From Cannabis sativa (taxonomy: Eukaryota > Streptophyta > Magnoliopsida > Rosales > Cannabaceae): a stretch of DNA of 64,000 bases. The DNA lies in contig NC_083604.1 of the NCBI RefSeq assembly GCF_029168945.1, positions 33,351,686 through 33,415,685 of the forward strand. The letters are read 5' to 3'. A model generated the notes under the pieces. It made no database searches. It was not told the DNA's origin and saw nothing but the letters and a program-made list of their open reading frames with translations. Positions 33,990 to 46,993 of the stretch are shown piece by piece. Every line of letters begins with the position of its first letter. Within the stretch, counting starts at the first letter, position 1. The position numbers were made by a program, and so were the translations under genes.

Positions 33990-35887
33990 TGTTGGTTTTT
34001 ATGCCTTAAATAAAACTCTTTACAATCTGATTAGTAATCAATATAAGAAATTTGAAGTGATTTATGTTTGCATGAATTTTTACATGCTAATGGTTTAATA
34101 TGTTTATTGCATTTATACACAAAATCAATTAAATCCTGATCATATGTTTATTCACAATTACAGTATCGTCAACACAGTGGAATGTGATTGTGATCATATG
34201 AATCAAAAGACTTGGTCCCTGTTTCATCAGTGTTATTGGATTTACACTAATGTGATAATCAGCGATGATGTGTACTTACACTTGGAGTCAGTGTTATGTT
34301 CTTGCCAGGACATTAGTAAAGTATACTGGTTTCGAGTGTATGGAGTATACATTGGACTCGACCGATATTGCAACTAAGTTAAGATATTACAAACTTACCG
34401 TTATATATATCTTTCCAAGTCAATATCAGTAGTTCATCTTAAGATTAAAAGAATCTAAATCCTGGTATGCTTAGGCTCAACTCAGGAGTACTATTCATGT
34501 TCTTTGATTTATTAGTTAAGCCTACTTTTAGGTCAGGGTGATACGTATATTTTGGGAACATGATAGTATGATTGAGTGGGAGTGCTAAACATAAATATGG
34601 AATCTATAGCTTCTACTGGTGTATAGAAGTCAAGTGATGATTCCCTTCGAGCTTAGCAAATAGAAGTAAATGGATGAGCTCTTGTTTAACTGACTAATTA
34701 TTAGATCACTAAACACCATTTACAGGTAGCTAAGTGTTTTAAGGGGCAAAATACATTGAGGGGTGAGAACGGTAAAGAAATCCCATCTCGATGTAGATCA
34801 TCTATGTAGAGGATCTTTAAATCACAATAAGATTATAACAATGGTTAAATGAGATAGCATATTGATATCGTGAAACATATAATATGCTCTATATAAGTCT
34901 GAGAAAGCAATTATAAGTTCTAAGAGTGGATTCAACGAAGAATTAATAAGTAGGAATTTACTTGGTAAATTTGGTTCACTTATTGGAAGCTCAGCATATA
35001 GATCCATGTTCCCCATTCTAGTTGAGAACATTCTGCTTGTAAGACTCATTAATTGATTCGTGATTAGTCAATTATAATTCTAAAGTTAGACTATGTCTAA
35101 TTTATGAAATTTCACTAAGCAGTGGCGAAATTGTAAAGAAAAGAGATTCTAGGTTTATTTATTTATTAATGGACTTTATATGTCTAGTTAATAATTAAAT
35201 TAAATGACAATATTATTTAATAATCTATTTTAGTTATTAAATAATTAGTTTTGGCATTTAAATGGTTAGAATTGGAAAATTGGCGTTTTTGAGAAAATAG
35301 AAATAAAATTTGTTAAAACTGCAAAATCAAGTGGGGCCCATTAACACACCATGGCCGGCCACTATTTGTGGAAATTCAAATTGATATTTTCATTATTTTA
35401 ATGACAAATAATTCTGAACCTAAACCTAGTAGTTGCCTATAAATAGAAAGTGATGGCTCAGTCAAAATCACAACTTTGAATAACATCTTCTGACAGAAAT
35501 TTCTCTCTTCAAAAAAACTGAGCCTTCCGTATTTTCTATACCTGGCTGAAACCCTCTTCTCGTTTCTCTCTTCATAAATTTCGACCCTAGTGAAAGAGTG
35601 AGTGCCCACACACAGCAAGTAGTAACTCAATCATAGATTGGAAGACTGTGAAGGATCAAACTTAAAGAAGAAGGACATTCGGGCTCAGATCTTGATTATA
35701 CTCTGCCACCGAAAGGATACAAGGGTTAGAGATCTGAGTGGAAGGAGACATTAATTCCGCTGGATCAATGTAAGGTTTTCTTAACTTTATATGTGTTTAT
35801 TTTATCGTTTTAGAAAGTTCATATTTAGGGTGTTAAACAACATACTTGTGAGTAGATCTAAGATCCTGGTAAAATAAATTCCAACAA
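33990..35887 (+). repeat. 5' LTR of copia I (1898 bp)
   Basis: TG...CA ends (ends CCAACA). A TATA box, TATAAATA, lies at 35438-35445, about 450 bp before the LTR end. It is related to but clearly diverged from the LTR of G (39511-41389). A block like TAGCCTCAGAGCC follows the end within two bases, a mutated version of the TGG-initial primer site. Confidence 0.85.
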
Positions 35888-38800
35888 CTAGCCTCAGAGC
35901 CATGGTAATTGATTTGCTTGCAAGAAAATTGGACTTCAAAACGATTGTTTGTTATTTGGATGGTTTCATGTTGTATTGAGTGTTATATGATGATTGATTG
36001 ATGTTTGTGAATTTTCGTGAAAAATAATTGAAATTTGTTTCTAGAATTATTTTTATTGGATAGTATGGAAAAAATTAAGCAAGTTACTTTTTTACAGAAC
36101 TTAATTTCGATTGAATTTGAATTAGTTATGATTTTTTGAAGATTCGAAAAAAGATAGGGATGCTCAACATCACCAACGCGCGCGCGGATTCAGACAAGCA
36201 ACAACCGAGCTTGCTGTCTGAATCCCCTCATGAGCGCGCGGAAGCTTGTTTGAAGCCCCCCTACGCGCGCGAGAATGCTATAAATTCCCATCACGCCGAG
36301 TTTTCTCGGCCCAGCAGCCGAGTTTTAGATTTAATGTCATATTTTAAATTTTATTTAAAATTATATATTTTTTTTAAATAATTTGACCTTATTTAAATTT
36401 AAAATAAGACAACTATAATCATGAAATTTTAAATAGATGTAAGATATTTTGCTAACTTTTAAATTTTGTTATTTTATTTATTTAAATTAAATTTAAAATC
36501 TAAAAAAGATATTTAATTTATCTTTTTTAATTTTTATTTATAAAATAACATTTAATTTTCAACAGTAGTTAGCAAATTTTTGAAATGATATTTAGGTTAG
36601 TTGAAACCTAATTTTTCAAAATTCTAGGTTTAATTTTAAATAATTTCGAAATTAAACATATATATTTTTATTTTCGAAAAATAAATTTTTTTCATTATAT
36701 TTTTTTTTCGAAAAAGTATTTATTTATTTAATTATTTATTTTCAAAATTTATTTATTTAAAATTAAATAAATCCTACTTCCAACTATCCAGCTAACCTTG
36801 TTGCAGGAGTGTGTGGTTTTAGCTTGTGTGTAAGTTTTCAAAACCTATTATTGCTTGATTGCAAATAGCCATGGTTACTTTTTGCCAGATCTAATGTTCT
36901 GATGGCTCCCTTGGTCAAGTTAATAATTTGTAACAGGTAAATTTTACAGTCTTCTTTCATCTGTGTATGACCTAGCAACATGATAGGATCCATCCAAGTG
37001 TGTACCTGTGTGAGCCTATATGTTTGTTTTATTTTACGATATAGATGCATATAGGTTATTGCTAAATAAAATGTCACACCATGATAGATTTTATTTAGGT
37101 CCATTTAGTTATTGGACCTATTCAATTAATAACAGTTATTTATTTTAAGGTTAAATTCCTCTCTTTTGGGCCTTGTGTGAGAGTAGGGAGCCATAGAAGT
37201 GGGTACGACATACTGAACCGAGCACCCCCTCACATGAACTACCCCAATTGTGAAGGCCCATTTGCCTTATTTGAATAAATGTAGTAGGTTAATTATATTA
37301 GTTTGACCTAATAAAATTGAATTAGCAACATAATTAACTTTTAAAATATATGAAATTTATTTTCATTTTAATATTTTAAAGTTAATTTTAAGAAAAACAC
37401 CTTTAGTTTTAGATATTATTCCTACACAAACTATTTGTATTTTTCTTGTATTTAATTAAATAAAGAATTTTAACTAACTAGATTCTTTCTGGAGCTTATT
37501 TAATTAAATATTCCTATTTAAGTTGTAAATTAGTTATTTTAACTGATTTTTCATATCTAACTTAAATTTGAATATTTTATTTAAATTTTAAATTAAGTTG
37601 AGGAATCCTAGGCATTAGTTATTAAAGATTCTTAAGATATTTTTTAAGTTAGTTTTAAACTTAAAATGGAATATTTTTCAAATTAAGTGGTTACAACTTA
37701 ATTTTTGATATTTAATTAAATTTAAATTTGAGATTATTTAAGTGCTAGATTTTTTCTAAACAACTTAAATTAGATATTTTTCAAATTTTTGTTGAAAAGA
37801 TACTTAGTCAAATAAGATATTTTCTAGATAGTTATTTCTAGACTACTTATTATTTCTAATATTTAAATAGGAAAATATTATACATTGTGAAATTAATTAT
37901 TTAAATAACTAATTTTGGTACAATTTTATTTAAGTATATTTTTCCTAGTATTAAACTAGAAACTAATAATTAAGCCTTCTTTACACTTAATTATTTATTT
38001 CTTGTATTTAATACATTTAATTAATTTAAAAAATTTAAATATCTAAGTTGATTCTCATGATGATACTTAAATATTTATTTTTCATGACACTAAATTAAAT
38101 AGAAAATTATTTTTAGGTTGAAAATTTAATTTTTCAACTTAAATTTAAATAATTTTCAAAATATATTTTTCTTTATTTTATTAATCAATTTCGAAAATTG
38201 CATTTTAATTATGCAATATTTTTGAATTTATCTTGAAAAATAGATTGAGTTGTAAATTAATTATTTATTTTAATTAATTCTTGGACCAACTTAAATCAAT
38301 GATTTTTTCATTTATTGATTAATTTAAAATAAATGAAATTTAAAATATATATTATTAGAAATTGAATTAATTAGTCAAAAGAAAATATAGATAGGTGATA
38401 TTTTTTGCTTGAAGTATTTTTCTAAGTTTATTATTTTCGAAATTTGTATAATTTTTTTTGTACTTTATTTTTCGAATATAATAAATATATTCTCATGGAA
38501 ATTTTTTAAGTTGCTAATTAATTTAAATTAATACAACTTAAATTAATTTCCTTAATATTTATATTTAAGATTACTACTAAGATGGAAATAATTAATTTTA
38601 TTTCAATTACCATCTAAGTATAATTTTATAAATATTATATTAAATTCTTATTTTTGAATTTTTAATTCTAAATTTGATATTTAATGAATATATTTATTAG
38701 AATAATAAAAAAAATACATTTTAAAGAATGAGCTTTATTATTATTAAGAAATTTGATCTCCATTGTTGGTTTTACATTGCGTTTGTTTTAGTGAGTAATC

Positions 38801-39276
38801 CTCCCTAATGGAGGAACGTTCATTAGCAATTTTGCACGGTTTAATCTCGAAAGATAAGTAGTTTGTAAGTGTTTTATATGGTATCGATCACCCTAATGGT
38901 GGCAACCATATTTGACTTGCAAATTGCGAAACAATGGTAGTAGCTCATAAGATAGAATAGCCTTGACTCTCGCCTAAACGGGACAACGCTGGATTCTAAT
39001 CTTGATCGAATAAAAGGTTGCTAGAATGTTTAACATTTTAGATGAGCTGGCAACTCTATTCAATGGATGGTAGCTTTGACTCTCGCCTAAACGGGACACT
39101 GATATCAGTTTGTTGAAAAACCTTGGAAATTATTTAGGATTCAATTTTTTTTAAGTATTTTCTCATATCATTCCGACTTTCTATGTGCTTATAATTTCTA
39201 AATTGATTTTTTGTTAAACCATTATTAATTTCTGTTTGTTGATTTCTTTTATTTTGTAGTATCCTGTATTATCAAA
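35888..39276 (+). other. Long AT-rich leader of copia I with a GC island, no gene
   Basis: About 3.4 kb upstream of gag. A GC-rich island with GCGCGCG runs lies at 36164-36305 in otherwise AT-rich sequence. Two TTGACTCTCGCC motifs (38963 and 39076) and two stem-loops with loop CTAAT (38799-38815, 38889-38901) precede gag. ORFs of 60-90 codons here lack any family similarity. Confidence 0.7.
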
Positions 39277-39510
39277 ATGAATCCCATGTTATCACTGTTG
39301 ACTGAAAATAAGTTGAATGGATCTAACTTTCCTAAGTGGAATGAGAACATTAATATTGCTCTCATAGGAGAAACTGCCTTGTTTGTTTTAACTGAGCCGT
39401 CACCTGAAGTGCCTGGGGATAATGCATCCAAAGCTGTGAAAGAAAAGTATGAGCGTTGGCAGAAAGCAAATGACAAAGCTCTATACTTTATGCTTTCCAG
39501 CATGGTTGAC
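39277..39510 (+). pseudogene. gag N-terminus of copia I (78 codons, cut by copia G)
   Basis: ATG 39277 opens MNPMLSLLTENKLNGSNF, then P-K-W-N-E-N-I, the typical start of plant copia Gag (K-L-N-G-x-N-(F/Y)-x-x-W motif, known from the family). It reads cleanly for 78 residues to 39510. The LTR of G follows and adds only a few chance codons before a stop. The sequence is not visibly decayed, so the element may have been intact before G inserted. Copia G itself lacks this N-terminal part. Confidence 0.85.
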
Positions 39511-41389
39511 TGTTGGGTTTTATGCCCTAAATAAAACTCTATTTCAATGTAATCCAGATTATTCAATATCAATAAAGTAACAGAAGTATTTTTCATTCAT
39601 TTGTGTATGTTTCGGTTCGCTTAATCAATTGTTTGTCTATTTGATTTATAAATTCATCCAAACCCCTTTTCACATACTTGATCATGTTTATTGTGTTGTC
39701 AACACAGTGGAAAGTAAACATGACTATGTGAATAAAGTATTCCTAGATTTATCAGAACACTGGGTTTTACTGATATGATAATCTACAACAGAGTTTACTT
39801 GCATTTGGAGAAATGCTATGTTCTTTCCAGAACATAGGTTAAAGTAAAGCTCAGGTTGGATGCATGGAGTATGCATTGGAATGGACCGATATTGAACTTT
39901 GAAATAGATTTATGAAACTTACCATAAATATCTATTCAATTCAATATCATAAGTTGATCCTAGATCACATGATCGAAATCCTGATATGGTTAGGCTCAAT
40001 CTCAAGAGTGTTATTCGTGTTCTTTGATTTGTTAGTTAAGCCTAATTTTTGGTCAGGGCAATACATACATTTTGGGAACACGGTAGTACGATTGAGTGGG
40101 AGCGCTAACATAAATATGGAATCTATAGCTTCTATCTGGCGAATAGTAAGCAAAGGGTGATTTCCTTCGCGCTTAACCAAAGGAGATAAATGATTGAGTA
40201 CTCATTTCACTTAGTTGAAATATCTTTTATACAGGGTTAAGTGTTTTAAGGATAAAATACATTGTAGGGTGTTACGGTAAATTAGTCCCTTTACAGTGTA
40301 AATCATCCATATAGAGGATCATTGATCACATTAGGATTATAATAATGGATAACTAATGATGTGTCTATATGGTGGAACATATAGAGCATTCTATATACTG
40401 AGAGTGCAATTTTGAGTTCTATGTGTGGATTCAACGAAGAATTAATAAGTCAGTGAATTTAAGTGGTAAATTCTAGATCTGCTTATTGGAAGCTCGGATA
40501 TATAGACCCATGGTCCCCCCACTAGTTGTGATAATATTACTTGTAAGACTCATTTAATTGATTTTAATTAATCAATTATAATTCTCAAGATAGACTGTGT
40601 CTATTTGAGAATTTATCACTTATTAAGGGCAAAACAGTAAATAGAGATTTTGAATGGCATATTTATTAATTAGGAAACTTTAATTAGTTTTATTATTAAT
40701 AAAATAAATGACAATATATTATTTGATAATTAATTTTAATTATTAAATAATTAGATTTGACATTTATGAGGTTGAACAAAGGAATTGGCAGTTTTTGACA
40801 AAACAGGAAACTATCAGTGTAGGAAAAGGAAAGTTGGAAAGTGGCAAGCCTTGTTTCCACAATGCTTAGGCCGGCCACTTAAGCTTCCTTTTCTCTTTGA
40901 TTTTTTCAATTTTAAATGTTAATTAATTCAATCATAGCCCTGGGTGGTCTTCTATAAATAGAAGGCAAAGGCTTCAGTTTTCAATACAACTGATTCACAA
41001 CATTATTCTGACAGAATTTTCTCTCTAAAAATTCTCTCTGAGCCGCCACCCTCTCTCTCTCTATTCCTTCACTGTTTCGAAATCTATAAGTGTTAGAGTA
41101 GTGCCCACACACATCAAGTAATACCTCAATCATAGTGAGGAAGACTGTGTAGAATTCAGAAACAACAAAGAAGGACTATCGGGCTCAAATCTTGATTATA
41201 CTCTGCTACAGAAAGGAATCAAGGGTTAGAGATCTGAGTGGGAGGAGACATATATTCCGCTGCACCCAATGTAAGATTTCTGATACTTTTATGTGTTTAA
41301 TTTTCCATCGTTTTAGAAGTTCATTTTTAGGTTGTTAAATCAACATACTTGTGAGTAGATCTAAGTTCCTGGTAAAATAACTTCAAACA
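39511..41389 (+). repeat. 5' LTR of copia G (1879 bp)
   Basis: Starts TGTTGGGTTTTATGCC and ends TTCAAACA. TATA box TATAAATA at 40953-40960, followed by a CT-rich leader (CTCTCTCTCT near 41050). The primer site TGGCACCAGAGCC starts at 41392, two bases after the LTR end. Confidence 0.9.
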
Positions 41390-42754
41390 ACTGGCACCAG
41401 AGCCATGGTAATTGATTTGCGTGCAAGAAATTTGGACTTAAAACGATTTGCTTGTGTTTTGGATGGTATCATGTTACTTTGTGTGTCATATTGATGTTTG
41501 ATTGTTGTTTGTGAATTCTGGGAAAAATCGTTCCTTTTCTGTCTCTGTAATTATTTTTGTTGGATAGTTTGGAAAATTCGAAGCAATTTACCTTTTTACA
41601 GAACTCGATTTCGATTTAATTTGAATTAGTTATGAATTTTTGAAAATTGGAAAAATCTGGATGATGAGCACCCTCATCACGCGCGCGGAATGGCTGCAAG
41701 CAGCCTTCCTGCGCCGTGATTCCTCGGCGTGCACCCCAAATACGCGCGCGGACGAGCATGCATGGCATGCCATCCGTACAGTTCATCATTTTTTTCAATT
41801 TTTTCGATTTTTCATGCTATTTCATGGAATTAAATTCTGATTTTTTGTGTAGTTTTGTATGTTGATTTTTGTTTTTCAAATTTCAAATCTAATTATCAGA
41901 AATAAATTAGTTTTATTTTTTTTAAAATTAATTTTAGATATTAGTGTAATTTGATTTTGAAAATAGGAAAAATCAAGTTTTGCTTACCTCTTTTCTTATT
42001 TCCTTTAAAATTTGATTATTTTATTTTTTTTAATGTGAGATATTAATTTTTTTTGGTAACTTGACCTTAATTAGAATAAGATCAAAATAATCATGATATT
42101 TTTAAAAGAGGAAATAAGGTATTTTTGTTAACTTTTAAATTTTGTTATTAAATTAAATTGTAAAACAAGAAAAGGGTATGTATTTACCATTTTCTATTTT
42201 ATTATTTAATTTATTAAATAACATGAAATTTAAAAGGAAAGTTAGCAATTTATTTTGAAATGACATTTAGGTTACCCAAAACCTAATTTTTCAAAATGGT
42301 AGGTTTAATTTTAAATTTCATTTTTCGAAATATATGTTTAAAATTAAATAAATCCTACATCCAACTATCTAAATCTAACCTTGTTGCAGGAGTATGTGTT
42401 TTAGATTGTTTGTAAGTTTTCTAAAACCTATTATTGCTTGATCTAAATTGCCTTGGTTAACTTGTTGATAGATCCAATGATCTAATTTTAACCAATGGTT
42501 CAATTGATGATAGATCAAGTAAATAATTTGTAACAGGTAATTTTTACAATCTTCTTTCATCTGTGTATGACCTAGTAACATGATAGGATCCATCCAAATG
42601 TGTATGCCTGTGTGAGCCTATATGTTTAATTTCTATTATAGATACATATAGGTTGTTGTCGCTAAATAAAATATCATAACTGATAGATTTTATTTAGGCT
42701 CATTTAGTAGTGAGTCTATTCAATTAATAACACTTGTTCATTTTAAGGTTAAAT
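41390..42754 (+). other. First part of copia G leader, with primer site and GC island
   Basis: The primer-binding site is at 41392. A GC-rich island with two ACGCGCGCGG-type runs spans about 41677-41765. AT-rich sequence follows to the insertion point of copia H. TAAAT at 42750-42754 is the left target-site copy of H. No supported gene. Confidence 0.75.
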
Positions 42755-43244
42755 TGTTAGACTTTTATTTGGGCTTACATTAAATTTTATTGGTTTTATT
42801 AAAACTTGGGTTGATTGGATAGTTCTTTGCTGTATTAGCCCATGTTGTTGGTGATCAATTGTTAATGGGCTTAGCATCTGTGAGTAAAGTCTAGGTGAAG
42901 CAGAAGTGTGGGCTTTTCTAGTTGACTGAAGCCTTTGATGAGCAGGCCCAGCCCAACTAGGGTTTTGTAGCTAAGTCCCCTCCCTAACTCTATAAATACA
43001 TATTGTCTCATCACAATTGTATACTTTTTGATAATCAGAGAAAATAAACTGCTTCTGATTTAGAGATCTAGGGAGGAAGACTTAGTTGATAGTATTGTAC
43101 TATCAAATTGGAGTAACTGCTGTGGATCAATCAGAGATAATTGCTATGGATCAATCAGGTACACATACCTAATTATTATATCTTATTATTGTGTTCTATG
43201 TTATATACAAATAGATCTTGGGTTAATTGTTAATTTATCTAACA
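42755..43244 (+). repeat. 5' LTR of copia H (490 bp)
   Basis: Starts TGTTAGACTTTTATTTGG and ends TTATCTAACA. TATA box TATAAATA at 42991-42998, followed about 180 bp later by a short direct repeat (GGATCAATCAG at 43134 and 43148). Identical to the 3' copy. Confidence 0.95.
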
Positions 43245-44789
43245 TGTGGTATCAGATTGCCTATTGTATATGATTTAGAACCTATAATTAGTATAATTAA
43301 TTTGTATATATTAATTATCCATAATTTCATATTAATTTCGTTATTATTTTATGTGTAATTTTTTGTTTATAAATCTTAAAACTTTAGGAATTTTATTGAT
43401 CGTTAAATTCTCTTTCAATTGATATATTATATGCATAAAATCATTGTGTATATTAAGAGAATTTTAAATTTAAAGTTTTAGGGTTTATATGATTATAATA
43501 TGAAATTATATTTTGTGTATTTTGATTTTATTGTTTTTAATCTAAAATTGATTATAGATATCTCATTATTAATTGTTTATGAATGTTCTTAAATGATTAA
43601 TTTTGTATTTTGATTAAGATTGATATTCCAAATCAATTTTTTTTATGTTCTTTATTTTTTGAATAGATTTTCTTTAGATCTATTGTTTTTTAGAAATTAA
43701 TAGCCGAAATTAGACATTTAGATTGATTAGAAATCCAATCCCGAGCAAAACCCATCGAAAATCCAGTGTTTTCGTCGATTATTTGGCCGGAAAAACGAGC
43801 AGACCCGACTGGAGGAGATCCGGGTCGCGTACCCGGTTTCAGACCCGGCTGGAGGAAGAAGACAACTCCCAGCCGCGAAGCCCACTCGCGCAGGCGGCGC
43901 GTGGGGGCGCGTGGGGCCGGCTGGGAGGTCCGTTTTCGACGATTTTTTTTTCAGCGTTATTAGAATTCAATTTCTGATTTTTCTATGATTTTTAATTAAT
44001 TTTTTGACTCCGTTTAATAATTATTATTATTTTAATGATAATTATGCAGTTAAAAAATTATTAAAAATAATTTTTGATGATTTTTCGAAATTTGTCAATC
44101 ATAGAAATTTTTTTGAGTTTCTTCTCGTTCCATAAAACATAGTCACTCTCTTATTTAATTTATTTTGACTATGTAATCTCCACCTATATTTTTTTATTTC
44201 ACATCTTTTAATTATTTGTTGTTCTAAAGTTATAAAACTTGGTTGTTTGATACAAAAATAATGTGTTATGGTGGACACTTTATTTTTTGCTTATCAATAT
44301 AATAAAAGCAATTATATATCTCTTTTGGAAATTTGGTTGAAAATTATTAATTTTCAATGATTGTTTTATCACCAAATTTCACATGTTGAAGAAAATATTA
44401 TATTTTTGGTTGACTATATGTGTAATTACTTGCCCAAAGGTAGTATTTACATATATTAGTTCACATTCCATGAAGTGAGTTAATATTAAATATATATATT
44501 TTAATTATTTGCCCAAAGGTAATAATTTAAATATATAAATTTATTATTATTTTTTTGCTTGAATTAATACATATTTTTTAAGAAATTTATTTGCCCAAAG
44601 GTAATAAAATTCTTAAATGATATGTATTTTTTCTTTGTTGTTAACTTCATGAAGGTAGATCATGTGTGTGTTATATTCTCACCCCAAAGGGGAGTTTATA
44701 ATGACCAGTTGATTCTACAATATTTTCTAATACATTGCTCATATTGCTTATTCAAGTTTTAATTTTGAATTTTTTCAGTCTCCTTTTCT
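43245..44789 (+). other. Leader of copia H: primer site, GC island, repeated motif
   Basis: The primer site TGGTATCAGAT lies at 43247-43257, slightly off the TGGTATCAGAGC form. A GC-rich island spans about 43738-43945. Upstream of gag the motif TGCCCAAAGGTA occurs at 44431, 44510 and 44592 (about 80 bp apart), with a looser CCCCAAAGGGG at 44682. No supported ORF. Confidence 0.75.
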
Positions 44790-45640
44790 GTGAACAACAA
44801 TAATGCTTCCATCCATATTTTGAATGCTTCCAACTACAAGACATGGAAACGAGATGTGAAATTTACTTTAGGCATAATGGATATGGACTTGTGCCTACGA
44901 GAAGAAAAACCTGCTGAACTTACTGACTCCAGTACAGCTGCCGAGAGAACTCATCATGCAGAATGGGAAAAGTCAAGTCGTCTTAGTCTTCTTACTATGA
45001 AAAGATCCATTCCTGAACATCTATTGAGTGGTTTGCCAGACACTACAAATGCCAAAGAGTTTTTCAATGCTGTAGAAAAATTATACGACACTGGTGAAAA
45101 CGCTGAAGCTGGACATCTTATGGATGAAATGACAACCATTAAGTATGATGAATTAAAAGGAGTGCGAGATTTTATTCTGAAATTGGTGAATGTTCAGTCC
45201 AAGTTGAAAGATCATAATATTCCTCTTCCTGACTCTTTCATTATTCATCGAGCTCTTCATGCTCTTCCTGCCTCTTTCAAATTTAATCGAGACAAAACCT
45301 ACAACACTTACAATCAAACATGGACTATCAGCGACCTAATTTCTCAGTGTGTAGCTGAAGAAAGCAAGCTTAAAAGGGAGAAGAATGAATCTGCTAACTA
45401 TGTTTCTCACCTCAAGCCCAACAAAGGAAAATGAAAATTCAAGAATAAAAATGATGGTGCTACTAAACAGAATGGTAATGGTAAGGAGCATAAGAATAAA
45501 CAGAAGAATAACAACGGAAAGTCCAAATACTCTAATGTGAAGTGTTACTTTTGTGAAAAATTGGGGCATCGAAGAACGGACTGTCACAAATTTAAGACTT
45601 GGTTAGAAAAGAAGCAAGCACAATCAGGTAATCCATTGGC
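44790..45640 (+). pseudogene. gag of copia H (capsid and zinc knuckle, one in-frame stop)
   Basis: The ORF from ATG 44790 (M-N-N-N-N-A-S-I) runs 214 residues with typical copia Gag features: a W-K-R-D segment near residue 20, F-F-N-A-V-E-K-L-Y near 86-94, L-H-A-L-P-A-S-F near 150, and a Lys-rich end. TGA at 45432-45434 stops it. The same frame continues through a Lys/Asn-rich linker to a CCHC zinc knuckle, C-Y-F-C-E-K-L-G-H-R-R-T-D-C, at about 45540-45581, which would bind the RNA genome. A single nonsense change separates capsid and nucleocapsid. Gag forms the particle in the cytoplasm. Confidence 0.85.
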
Positions 45641-46993
45641 ATGTGTTTGTTTTGAATCTAATCTTGTTGATGTTCCTCTTGATTCTTGGTGGTTAGACAG
45701 TGGTGCTACTGTTCATGTTTCTGCTTCCTTACAGGGGCTAAGGGATCTCAGGAAGCCAAGTGAGAGGGAGTCCAAGCTTAAAGTGGGCAATGATGTTGGA
45801 GTTGACGTTATCTATGTTGGAACATTTATTCTTGAATTACAGTCTCGTGATAAGATTATTCTGAACAATACTTTTTATGTTCCTACTTTTAAAAGGAATT
45901 TAGTTTCGCTTCCGCTTTTGGTTAAACAAGGATATTCTTTTCATTTTGCAAATGATAATGTTGACATTATGCTTGAATCTCGAATTATTGGAAATTGCTT
46001 TTATTCTGATGGTCTTTACAAGTTGTCATTGGCTCCTTTAAATTTCTCTCTTTTAATGTTGTGAATTCTGTGGGTAAAAGACCTCATATTAAGGAAACAT
46101 CCTTATTGTTATGGCACAAAAGATTGGGTCATATTTCCAGAGAAAGGGTTGATCGTTTAATTAAATCTGAAATACTTCCTCCTCTTGATGCTTCTGATTG
46201 GGATACTTGTGTTGATTGTACTCGTGGAAAATTGACTAAAACAAGAAAGAAGACTGCAAACCGCAGTCAATCTTTATTGGAAATTATCCACACGGACATC
46301 AGTGGTCCTTATTCCACCACGTTGTGCAGAAATAAGTATTTTATCACTTTTATCGATGATTTTTCTCGTTATGTATTCACCTATTTAATTAAAGAAAAAT
46401 CTGACGCCCTTGATAAACTCAAAATTTTTCGAAATGAGGTTGAGAAACAATTAGGAAGAGTCATCAAAGTTGTTCATTCTGATCGTGGAGGAGAATATTA
46501 TGGTCGTTATACAGAATCTGGACAACACATGGGGCTTTTTGCAGAGTACTTACAAGAAAATGGTATAGTTGCTCAATACACTATGCCTGGTTCACCTGAG
46601 CAAAATGGCGTTGCTGAAAGGAGAAATCGCACTCTCATGGATATGGTTAGAAGTATGATGAGTAGAACAAATCTTCCAGAGTTTTTATGGGGTGAAGCAC
46701 TTATGACTGCAACTTATATTTTAAATCGTGTTCCCAGTAAATCTGTTCCCAAGACCCCTTTTGAGTTATGGACTGGGCGGAAGCCTAGTCTTAATCATCT
46801 TCGAGTATGGGGTTGTCCAGCTGAAGTAAAGATTTATGATCCTAATTTGAAAAAGTTAAATCCGAGAACAAATCGCTGTTATTTCATTGGTTATCCAATG
46901 CGCTCAAAAGGCTATCGCTTTTACTGTCCCACTCGTGGTACGCGAATTGTTGAATCTCGAATCGCTAAATTTACGGAATTTGATGTTCTTTGA
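45641..46993 (+). pseudogene. protease and integrase of copia H (one frameshift)
   Basis: Protease motif W-W-L-D-S-G-A-T lies at about 45688-45711, in the frame of the zinc knuckle. A frameshift near 46045-46060 moves to the next frame, where the pre-integrase [10 protein letters not shown] and C-V-D-C (HHCC zinc site, 46105-46220) and the catalytic D-D-E positions follow: H-T-D-I-S-G near 46290, H-S-D-R-G-G-E-Y near 46476, and V-A-E-R-R-N-R near 46610. Integrase would insert cDNA into host DNA. A second frameshift near 46985 separates it from RT. Confidence 0.85.

Larger units (their letters stand above)
33990..39510 (+). mobile_element. Ty1/copia element I (5' LTR, leader, start of gag), interrupted by copia G
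   Basis: The LTR starts TGTTGGTTTTTATGCC at 33990 inside the pol remnants of copia K. It is followed by a primer-site-like block, a 3.4-kb leader and 78 codons of gag. The LTR of copia G begins at 39511 in mid-gag. The rest of I, including its 3' LTR, would lie right of the window. The flank before 33990 is CCTTT, which should recur after the distant 3' LTR. Confidence 0.85.

Noticed and set aside
36136..41840. ORFs over the GC islands (36136-36381, 41640-41840) as leader peptides
   Set aside because: Sequence and frame are not conserved between copia I and G, so coding is unsupported; kept only as a compositional finding.
45432..45540. Stop between gag and zinc knuckle of copia H as programmed readthrough
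   Set aside because: The stop lies before the nucleocapsid rather than between Gag and Pol, and other random lesions follow. A plain nonsense change is simpler.
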